A stretch of 38,273 nucleotides of DNA, from the NCBI RefSeq assembly GCF_000449425.2, contig NZ_AVHW01000005.1:1-38273 (forward strand). Reading direction: 5' to 3'. The position numbers and the translations under genes were made by a program. The notes below the pieces were generated by a model that did not search any database, was not told the DNA's origin, and was given only the letters and a program-made list of their open reading frames with translations. Source of the stretch: Clostridioides difficile CD160. GTDB lineage: Bacteria > Bacillota > Clostridia > Peptostreptococcales > Peptostreptococcaceae. Below, in pieces: positions 1-4,777 of the stretch (within the stretch, counting starts at the first letter, position 1; each line of letters opens with the position of its first letter).

Positions 1-99
1 ACAAAGAGAAAATGAGTAGACTGGAAAGAAGGCAAAAAAATAGAGAGAAAAGACTCAGCAAAGTTAAAATCATTCTCTCTATTCTGAGTATTTTAGTAA
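1..99. repeat. Terminal direct repeat, left copy (circular overlap)
   Basis: Bases 1-99 are identical to 38175-38273. The repeat cuts through an intact promoter-RBS-peptide unit (promoter 38126-38154, peptide 12-140), which is continuous only if the ends are joined. An exact 99-base overlap is typical of a de Bruijn assembly of a circular molecule rather than a biological terminal repeat. Confidence 0.95.
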
Positions 100-140
100 G
101 CTTGATAGATAGACTTATCAAACTACTAAAAGACTTGTAA
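12..140 (+). CDS. Small basic/hydrophobic peptide (42 aa), spans the circular junction
   Basis: The ATG sits 10 bases after an AGGAGGTGA ribosome binding site that lies in the right-hand copy of the terminal repeat (38167-38175), so the gene is whole only on the circle. The 42-aa product has a strongly basic N-terminus (MSRLERRQKNREKR) followed by a hydrophobic or amphipathic helix at residues 19-40, and no cysteines. That charge pattern suits a membrane-active peptide such as a type I-like toxin, an exclusion peptide or a small lysis factor. I do not recognise a family. A strong promoter with a palindromic operator precedes it and a terminator hairpin follows at once, so it is a single-gene unit. 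It is too short for most ORF callers. Confidence 0.7.
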   Translation: MSRLERRQKNREKRLSKVKIILSILSILVSLIDRLIKLLKDL

Positions 141-148
141 GTTTTAAG

Positions 149-190
149 CTAAGAAGGAATTGCACTTCCTTCTTAGTGACTTCTTTCTTA
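149..190 (+). terminator. Terminator of the junction peptide
   Basis: An 11-bp perfect stem (CTAAGAAGGAA at 149-159, TTCCTTCTTAG at 166-176) with a 6-base loop is followed by a T-rich tract. It begins eight bases after the stop codon of the 42-aa peptide. Confidence 0.75.
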
Positions 191-216
191 AATTATAACA
201 CATTTTCTTGAAATGT

Positions 217-384
217 ATGAGTAAAAAAGTGTATAAAATATGTGTTGCTTTAATTGTCTTTACTATACTTTTAGACGTAATTCTTTTAGTAAAAAATTTT
301 AGTGTAAGTAACATTATTGGTTTACTTATAAGTTTTTTGTTATTAGCATTTTTCAGATGGCAACGCAAAAAAGGGGAATGGTAA
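217..384 (+). CDS. Small membrane protein (55 aa)
   Basis: The 55-aa product has two predicted membrane segments, residues 8-26 and 32-47, and a basic C-terminus (RWQRKKGEW). I do not recognise a family. The start is the ATG at 217; the ribosome binding site is poor, since only weak purines lie upstream, which lowers confidence. The stop at 382-384 is one base from the GTG start of the AbrB-like gene, and the AAGGGG binding site of that gene lies within this coding region. The two are therefore probably co-translated. A small membrane protein beside an AbrB-like protein could be a regulated toxin or a host membrane modulator, but this is inference from position only. Confidence 0.55.
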   Translation: MSKKVYKICVALIVFTILLDVILLVKNFSVSNIIGLLISFLLLAFFRWQRKKGEW

Positions 385-385
385 T

Positions 386-565
386 GTGGAAGAAACAAGA
401 GTTTTGAATGTGATTTTTAATCTAGGTGGTAGTGGCTCTATGAGTACTAAGTTAAGTATTCCAATCACATTCTTTAGAGAGTTAGGAGTTACCGAAAACG
501 ACAGAAGTGTTGAAGTGACTTTGAAGGATGAGGAAATAATAATTAAAAAGGCTAAGAATAAATAA
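386..565 (+). CDS. AbrB/MazE/SpoVT-like DNA-binding protein (59 aa)
   Basis: The GTG start at 386 lies about 9 bases after AAGGGG at 371-376. The product reads like a swapped-hairpin AbrB domain: a glycine-rich turn (GGSGS, residues 14-18), a beta strand with TKLSIPITFFRELGV (residues 21-35), and an alternating charged/hydrophobic end (VEVTLKDEEIIIKKAK). AbrB-fold proteins of this size bind DNA as dimers and act as transition-state regulators or as antitoxins. It is translationally coupled to the membrane protein at 217-384, so it may be that protein's regulator. The coding end forms half of the terminator stem. Confidence 0.75.
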   Translation: MEETRVLNVIFNLGGSGSMSTKLSIPITFFRELGVTENDRSVEVTLKDEEIIIKKAKNK

Positions 566-612
566 CTTTTTCTAAAAAAGAGGGTTAGTATTTCTTAGCC
601 TTCTTTTTTAAA
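548..612 (+). terminator. Terminator after the AbrB-like gene
   Basis: AAGGCTAAGAA at 548-558 pairs perfectly with TTCTTAGCCTT at 592-602, followed by CTTTTTTA. The left arm lies inside the last codons of the AbrB-like gene; the loop is long (33 bases). Confidence 0.6.
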
Positions 613-800
613 AATTTACGATATTGTAAATATAATATTTATATATTTTAAATACAATATATAATACATGATTAAAATATTGTACTTATATTGTAAAAAT
701 ATTATTTATAAAATATTTTTACATTGCTATATATAGTATTAAAATATTGTTGCAATATTGTAAAAATAATACTACAATAATATTATAATAATATAAAAAC
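613..800. repeat. ATATTGTA repeat cluster upstream of parA (candidate centromere and operator)
   Basis: Copies of ATATTGTA lie at 621-628, 677-684, 688-695 and 755-762, an inverted copy at 653-660, and one-mismatch copies at 744-751 and 773-780 (inverted). Two pairs (677/688 and 744/755) are spaced by exactly 11 bases, one helical turn. The region is almost pure A+T and sits where the par promoter must be. RHH partition proteins typically bind such phased repeats, both to repress the operon and to form the segregation complex. Confidence 0.7.
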
Positions 801-812
801 GAGGTGTCTAAA

Positions 813-1622
813 ATGGCTGATACGAAATTAATTACATATTTTAACATCAAAGGTGGAATATACAAGACAACTATGTCTATTATGACAGCATATGAACTTG
901 CAAAAGATAAAGATAAAAAAATACTTTTATGGGACTTAGATGTGCAGGCAAATCTTACTCAGTATGTTTATGAAATAAATCATAACGATAAGACAACTTT
1001 AGATATTTTAAAAGGGTCTAGCGCTGATGATGTAATAGTCAAATCTCCTAACAAAGAATATGCTAATGTAGATTTAATTGCTTCTGACATTCAGATGGCT
1101 AGATTTGAGCAGGAGTTATCACCTCTTTCAATGAGAGAGAAATTTTTAGCACGCTGGTATATGGAGAATTTTGATGTTTTAGGCGAGTATGATTATATTA
1201 TCTGTGATTTGTCTCCAAGATACGATTTGACTGCCAAAAACGTACTTTACTTAGCTGATAGCATAATTATTCCAATCCAGGATAAAAATATTTCATCTTT
1301 AAGAGGAGCAGATTTATTTAAACAACTTTGGGATGTCGATAGAACTTACTTTGATAAAGAGGATAATATAAAAAATACTATATTGGTAGGCTTTGAGAAA
1401 AAGAAAACTCAAATTAGCGATACTTTTGATTCTTACTTAAAAGGTTTTAATGATATAAGAGATATTATGTTAGATACATATATCAGAAAAAATGAGTTTG
1501 TAGAAAAGGCATTATTGAAGAAACTATCTCTAACTGATTATACAAAAACTACTAAGGAACATTTTAGTAGAAAAGAATTTATTGCTATGCTAGATGAATT
1601 AAAAGTGAAAGGAGTGTTATAG
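813..1622 (+). CDS. parA: ParA-family partition ATPase
   Basis: This is a Walker-type ATPase that would move plasmid copies apart during host division. The deviant Walker A motif is KGGIYKTT (residues 13-20), with signature lysine K13 and catalytic K18. Walker A' is WDLDVQAN (residues 40-47), and the Walker B region is YDYIICDL near residue 130. It is 269 aa without an N-terminal HTH domain, the size of small type Ib ParAs. I chose ATG 813 because GAGGTG at 801-806 sits just upstream; a GTG at 804 overlaps that site. The usual GK of the P-loop is YK here, which still fits the family pattern KGGxxK(T/S). The RHH gene begins directly after its stop. It marks the element as a plasmid-like prophage. 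Confidence 0.92.
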   Translation: MADTKLITYFNIKGGIYKTTMSIMTAYELAKDKDKKILLWDLDVQANLTQYVYEINHNDKTTLDILKGSSADDVIVKSPNKEYANVDLIASDIQMARFEQELSPLSMREKFLARWYMENFDVLGEYDYIICDLSPRYDLTAKNVLYLADSIIIPIQDKNISSLRGADLFKQLWDVDRTYFDKEDNIKNTILVGFEKKKTQISDTFDSYLKGFNDIRDIMLDTYIRKNEFVEKALLKKLSLTDYTKTTKEHFSRKEFIAMLDELKVKGVL

Positions 1623-1952
1623 ATGCCAAAATTTGATGAAGGGCTTCTAACTAATAAAGAAAAGCCAATTTTAAAAAGTGGTACAGTTGGGCAGGAAAAT
1701 ATTGTAACTACAGATAATAACAAAGAGCTAAGTATATATAATCTAGTTAATAAGAAAAGTAAAAAGGTAACTATGAGTGCAACACTAGACAAAGAGCTTG
1801 TAGACAAGTTGAAGTCTCTTGCAATAGACTTAGATAGTGATGTAAGTAAAATATTAAGCGATATGTTAACAAAGCTTTTATTTGATGTAGATGTAAAAGA
1901 AGAAAATTTAATTGCTTACAATGAAAGAAGAAAGACAAAGAATAATAAGTAA
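1623..1952 (+). CDS. Ribbon-helix-helix partition protein (ParB-like centromere binder)
   Basis: This 109-aa protein is encoded immediately after parA, with AAAGGAG at 1608-1614 as its ribosome binding site. The N-terminal 40 residues are polar and probably flexible. Residues about 45-85 fit a ribbon-helix-helix fold: a short strand (KVTMSATLD), a helix (KELVDKLKSLAIDLD), a turn and a second helix (VSKILSDMLTKLLFDV). The C-terminus is basic. In type Ib partition loci the second gene is usually such an RHH protein, which binds centromere repeats, stimulates ParA through its N-terminal tail and represses the operon. The flanking ATATTGTA repeats are its likely target. The family was inferred from pattern and position. 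Confidence 0.8.
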   Translation: MPKFDEGLLTNKEKPILKSGTVGQENIVTTDNNKELSIYNLVNKKSKKVTMSATLDKELVDKLKSLAIDLDSDVSKILSDMLTKLLFDVDVKEENLIAYNERRKTKNNK

Positions 1953-1964
1953 TACATTGTATAT

Positions 1965-2010
1965 ATATTGCTTGAATATTGTATTAATAATATTCAAGCA
2001 ATATTTTTAT
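1965..2010 (+). terminator. Terminator of the partition operon, built from repeat sequence
   Basis: A perfect 16-bp stem (ATATTGCTTGAATATT at 1965-1980, AATATTCAAGCAATAT at 1989-2004) with an 8-base loop is followed by a T-rich run. One ATATTGTA copy (1976-1983) runs from the left arm into the loop, so this element may be both terminator and binding site. Confidence 0.7.
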
Positions 2011-2050
2011 ATTATTGTATATACTATTTAAATATTGTAATTATATTGTA
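1976..2050. repeat. ATATTGTA repeat cluster downstream of the partition genes
   Basis: Copies lie at 1976-1983, 2032-2039 and 2043-2050, with a one-mismatch copy at 2012-2019. The pair 2032/2043 repeats the exact 11-base spacing seen upstream of parA. The operon is thus bracketed by the same phased motif on both sides. Confidence 0.7.
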
Positions 2051-2051
2051 T

Positions 2052-2276
2052 TTATAATATTTTGCCTCTATTGCAAAATGGGCATTGTTCTATATAATAC
2101 CCTCCTGCACTTCCTGGTCTACTTTTTATATCAATCCCCGCTAATCGTAATTGGTGTGCATATTCTTTTACTTGTCGCTCTGATATGTTTAATTTATTAG
2201 ATATTTCGCTTGTTTTTAATATTTTATTTTCTTTTAAAAGCATTATAATCTTAAAAGCGTTATCTATTTTTCCCAT
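2052..2276 (-). CDS. Small winged-helix (HTH_11/DeoR-type) regulator
   Basis: The 74-aa product carries a winged helix of the HTH_11/DeoR type at residues 5-55 (LLKENKILKTSEISNKLNIS, then ERQVKEYAHQLRLAGIDIKS), a wing (PGSAGGYY) and a short tail with a CPFC pair. It lacks the WYL or sugar-binding domain these regulators usually carry, so it is a stand-alone DNA-binding unit. AAGGGGG upstream of the ATG serves as ribosome binding site, and a TGC-TATAAT extended -10 lies near 2330. It is divergent from the 217-aa gene at 2464, whose promoter holds two palindromes, so it may regulate that gene. This is inference from layout. Confidence 0.75.
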   Translation of the reverse strand: MGKIDNAFKIIMLLKENKILKTSEISNKLNISERQVKEYAHQLRLAGIDIKSRPGSAGGYYIEQCPFCNRGKIL

Positions 2277-2388
2277 ACAAAAACCCCCTTCTTCAATTAA
2301 ATTATTTTGAAATATATTTATATTTTCATTATAGCATCTATTAGTGAACTATCTTTGTTACAAGTCATATTAATTTCAATGAAATGTA

Positions 2389-2444
2389 TTGACAACGTAA
2401 ACGTTGAGTGATATTATATAAATATAACAACAACGTAAACGTTG
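2389..2444 (+). promoter_or_regulatory. Promoter with twin palindromic operators before the 217-aa gene
   Basis: TTGACA at 2389-2394 and TATTAT at 2412-2417 are 17 bases apart. The inverted repeat CAACGTAAACGTTG occurs twice, at 2393-2406 (overlapping the -35) and at 2431-2444 (start of the transcript), centres 38 bp apart. Two identical sites bracketing the promoter indicate tight repression. Confidence 0.8.
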
Positions 2445-2463
2445 ATGAAGGGGTGGGGTATAT

Positions 2464-3117
2464 ATGTTTAAAGAACTAAATTTAGAGGATGCAAAATATT
2501 TATTAGATAATTTTTCAAGTTATTTCGGAGTTTTAGATTATCTTGACGAAGATGATGATTTGAAAAAATACTCTATAAAGGGTTTGAATAAGGCATATGT
2601 AGAATACATTAAGAAATGTGTTTTAAGCGGAAATGGTGACATTAATATATTTGTTAATACTTACAATGATTATTTAAAACTTAGAAAAGAAAACAAAGAG
2701 GAATTTTTAGTAATTTTAAGAAAGGCTAAAGATTTGTCTGACGCTTGCAAGATTTCAGATTATTTTGCTTCAAGAAGTAATTACAGTAAGCTGGAGGGCG
2801 AATGGTTATCTATTAAAGAAATACAAGATTATTTAGATAGAGATTACTATGTATATATAGTAAGAAATAAGTATTTCAGAATTGAAAGAGAAATAGACAG
2901 AATAGATGAGTTAATGCAATATAAAGTTTTCACTTTCAAAGAAGCAACTTCTATCTGGGGACTAGGGGAAAGCACATTAAGAAGTGTTGTAAGACAAGAT
3001 AATCTTATCGAAGGCGTTCATTATAGAAAAAGCGGAAGCAACTGGCTTATAACAGAAGAAGCAATGATAAAATTGTATGGTAATCCAAATTTCATTGAAG
3101 AAGATGAAAATAAATAA
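2464..3117 (+). CDS. 217-aa protein with a C-terminal helix-turn-helix domain
   Basis: The ATG follows a purine-rich AAGGGGTGGGG stretch. The N-terminal ~125 residues are acidic and helical and match nothing I recognise. Residues about 150-205 look like the small HTH domain found in phage and mobile-element proteins of Firmicutes: FTFKEATSIWGLGESTLRSV followed by a basic turn (RKSGSNWLITEEAM). It would bind DNA and may act in regulation or copy control rather than catalysis. It is the only gene of its unit, driven by a double-operator promoter and ended by a terminator shared with the endolysin. Tight repression suggests expression during induction or plasmid establishment. Confidence 0.6.
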   Translation: MFKELNLEDAKYLLDNFSSYFGVLDYLDEDDDLKKYSIKGLNKAYVEYIKKCVLSGNGDINIFVNTYNDYLKLRKENKEEFLVILRKAKDLSDACKISDYFASRSNYSKLEGEWLSIKEIQDYLDRDYYVYIVRNKYFRIEREIDRIDELMQYKVFTFKEATSIWGLGESTLRSVVRQDNLIEGVHYRKSGSNWLITEEAMIKLYGNPNFIEEDENK

Positions 3118-3118
3118 A

Positions 3119-3160
3119 AAAGGGGTAGCAACTAGTAAATTAGTTGCTACTCTCTTAAAA
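3119..3160. terminator. Bidirectional terminator between the 217-aa gene and the endolysin
   Basis: A perfect 10-bp stem (GTAGCAACTA at 3125-3134, TAGTTGCTAC at 3141-3150) with a 6-base loop lies between two convergent genes. An A-tract precedes it and a T-rich stretch follows, so it can serve the plus-strand gene and the end of the late minus-strand operon. Confidence 0.75.
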
Positions 3161-3418
3161 TTATTTCTTTATAAATTCTAATGCTTTTTTAGTAGTTTCA
3201 AACCTATCATTTCCCTTTATCATAGTATATCTTTCTTTAGTTATAGAACCTATCTTATTGCATGCTCCTCCACCTACAACATATAAATTCTCTGTCTGAC
3301 CTGGTACATAGTCTTTTATATCACATATTAATATCTTTCCATCATTATACCTCCAACCAACTACAGTTGCAGGGATTTTGTCAACCTCTCCATCATAAAC
3401 GATTGTATGTTTATACAT
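3161..3418 (-). CDS. Internal in-frame start: free wall-binding domain of the endolysin (85 aa)
   Basis: Inside the endolysin, GAGGGGG (complement of 3424-3430) lies 5-6 bases before an in-frame ATG at 3418. Translation from it would give an 85-aa product beginning MYKHT, exactly the complete wall-binding domain. In the related clostridial endolysins CD27L and CTP1L, a separate C-terminal fragment has been described that associates with the full-length enzyme and affects activity. The strong ribosome binding site here is direct sequence support for the same arrangement by internal initiation; actual expression is inferred. Confidence 0.65.
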   Translation of the reverse strand: MYKHTIVYDGEVDKIPATVVGWRYNDGKILICDIKDYVPGQTENLYVVGGGACNKIGSITKERYTMIKGNDRFETTKKALEFIKK

Positions 3419-3970
3419 GATTTCCCCCTCGCTATTCTCTTTATTATCTATAGTCTTATTTAAAATGCCTTCCGCTATCGATTTAGCAACTATATCTTTA
3501 TGTCTAATATAATAGTCTGTATCCGCTTTACTATCTACGAAGCATACTTCTATTAATATTGCTGGTGCTTTTGTATGACTAAGCCAATACAAGCCCCTTG
3601 CATCTGTTTTAGCTCCTCTATTTTTAAATACTGTTGCTAATTTATCATTGACTCTGTTAGCATATACTTTTCCATTGTTAGTTTTATATATAGTCTCCGT
3701 ACCCATCGGATTTAGAGTTGTATTATTTGCATTAAAGTGTATCTGTACAGCGACGTCTACATCTTGTTTATTAGCTATCTTGCATTGCTCTGCTAAGTAG
3801 TTGTTAGATTTATCTACCTTGCCAGCATAGACAGTCGCCCCGCCCTTTTTAAGCCATTTAGTAACTAAATCCATAAGTATCCTATTTTCTTTTCCTTCAT
3901 CTATATAGCCGACTGCTCCTATCCCTTTTCCTGCTAGTGTATGCCCTGGTGTTATTGCTATTTTCATCAT
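3161..3970 (-). CDS. Endolysin: N-acetylmuramoyl-L-alanine amidase with C. difficile-type wall-binding domain
   Basis: The 269-aa enzyme cuts the amide bond between muramic acid and the stem peptide to lyse the host. Residues 3-170 are an Amidase_3 zinc domain: TPGH (H10), a nearby acidic ligand (E25 or E28), IHFNAN with the second histidine, and the late ILIE glutamate. Residues 185-269 form a cell-wall-binding domain ending in a CW_binding_2-like stretch (KGNDRFETTKKALEF). It closely resembles my recollection of the C. difficile endolysin CD27L, including the MYKHTIVYDGEVDK junction, which sets the host. It is the last gene of the late operon and overlaps the holin gene by 4 bases. It has no signal peptide, so it depends on the holin. 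Confidence 0.93.
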   Translation of the reverse strand: MMKIAITPGHTLAGKGIGAVGYIDEGKENRILMDLVTKWLKKGGATVYAGKVDKSNNYLAEQCKIANKQDVDVAVQIHFNANNTTLNPMGTETIYKTNNGKVYANRVNDKLATVFKNRGAKTDARGLYWLSHTKAPAILIEVCFVDSKADTDYYIRHKDIVAKSIAEGILNKTIDNKENSEGEIMYKHTIVYDGEVDKIPATVVGWRYNDGKILICDIKDYVPGQTENLYVVGGGACNKIGSITKERYTMIKGNDRFETTKKALEFIKK

Positions 3971-4233
3971 CTGTCCCCCTCTTTTTTTAGCATAACTTTT
4001 ATGTCTGTTACATCTTCTTTGATTTCTTCCACATCAGTTTTCATTGCTCCCATTTCAACGAGTATATTTTTATTGATTTCCTGTTGCTGTGTCGATAGTT
4101 CAATAAAGTTTTCTACTGTCTTTTTATACATGTCTCTATCTTCTTTTTTCTCTTGCATAGTGTTTTTAAATAGCAAAGCACATAATATCCCTACAGCTCC
4201 TAGACCACTTAGTTGCGTTATTAGTTCTTCCAT
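3967..4233 (-). CDS. Holin-like protein, BhlA/UviB family
   Basis: The 88-aa product has one N-terminal membrane segment (LGAVGILCALLF, residues 11-22) followed by a charged, coiled-coil-like cytoplasmic part rich in E, K and D and ending in KKEGDR. This is the layout of the BhlA/UviB holin and bacteriocin-release family. It lies directly before the endolysin gene, with an ATGA overlap of 4 bases, the usual holin-endolysin pair. It would form membrane lesions that let the endolysin, which has no signal peptide, reach the wall. A GGAGGG site lies just upstream of the ATG. Family assignment is from pattern and context. Confidence 0.85.
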   Translation of the reverse strand: MEELITQLSGLGAVGILCALLFKNTMQEKKEDRDMYKKTVENFIELSTQQQEINKNILVEMGAMKTDVEEIKEDVTDIKVMLKKEGDR

Positions 4234-4287
4234 TTTTCCCTCCTGGCTTATCGTATTTTAAGACCGTTTTGACGTAATAAAAAAAGA

Positions 4288-4425
4288 CTATGCTTTGTAG
4301 TCCTCTCCAGTAATTTCTTTATATTCTTTTTCTGTTATTTTTTCTTTAGATACTGCATTTTTAACCATTTCCTTAGACCACATTTTTTCACTATAGTAGT
4401 ATTTTATTTTATCAAAAGTTAGCAT
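4288..4425 (-). CDS. XkdX-family small tail protein (45 aa)
   Basis: Translation from the ATG at 4425 gives a 45-aa protein (starting MLTFDKIKYYYSEKMWSKEM, ending TGEDYKA), the typical length and pattern of the XkdX family (hydrophobic/aromatic N-terminus, then W, then a KEKITEKEYKEITG-like end). XkdX genes sit at the end of tail modules, before the holin, in many Firmicutes phages and PBSX-like elements; their exact role is unknown. The start overlaps the stop of the preceding gene as TAATG, which implies coupled translation. Confidence 0.85.
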   Translation of the reverse strand: MLTFDKIKYYYSEKMWSKEMVKNAVSKEKITEKEYKEITGEDYKA

Positions 4426-4757
4426 TATATTAATCCTCCCATCATCAAGCTATAATTTATATTTGCATTATCTTGCTCTAAATTTTTTAAAGATTTTAGT
4501 ATTTGTTCTTCTGTTGTAAGTGGTATTTCGACATATTCGTAAGTAATTTCTTTTGTTTTTTTATTTACATACATGACGCTTAAAAACCCTTCCCTTTGCT
4601 CTGCTTCTATTATTTCATCAACTAAAACTCCACCTAGCTCTAATTCTTCCACCGTTTTTCCTAGCCCATTTTTTTCATCAAAAGGCATATAGTGTATTAG
4701 ACTAACTTTGTATATATCCCCTTCTTTATGTTCTAATCCTGTTAAATATTTTTGCAT
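4425..4757 (-). CDS. Tail-associated protein of unknown function (110 aa)
   Basis: The ATG at 4757 follows AAGGAGG by about 8 bases. The 110-aa product is soluble, with alternating charged and hydrophobic residues in the first 80 positions (KEGDIYKVSLIHYMPFDE, YVNKKTKEITYEYVEIP) and a helical C-terminus (TTEEQILKSLKNLEQD). No catalytic motif is visible. It lies between the second fibre gene and XkdX and is translationally coupled to XkdX. Genes in this position in clostridial phages usually encode small fibre-associated or chaperone-like proteins, so a role in fibre assembly is a reasonable guess but not shown. Confidence 0.75.
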   Translation of the reverse strand: MQKYLTGLEHKEGDIYKVSLIHYMPFDEKNGLGKTVEELELGGVLVDEIIEAEQREGFLSVMYVNKKTKEITYEYVEIPLTTEEQILKSLKNLEQDNANINYSLMMGGLI

Positions 4758-4777
4758 TTTAATTCCTCCTTATTTTT

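Noticed and set aside
144-398. Minus-strand frame of 84 aa over the region 144-398
   Set aside because: It has no ribosome site and runs against a terminator and the better-supported plus-strand genes 217-384 and 386-565.
613-2050. Repeats around parA as a CRISPR array
   Set aside because: The units are 8 bp, irregularly spaced, in both orientations and AT-only; there are no 24-40 bp repeats with unique spacers and no cas genes.
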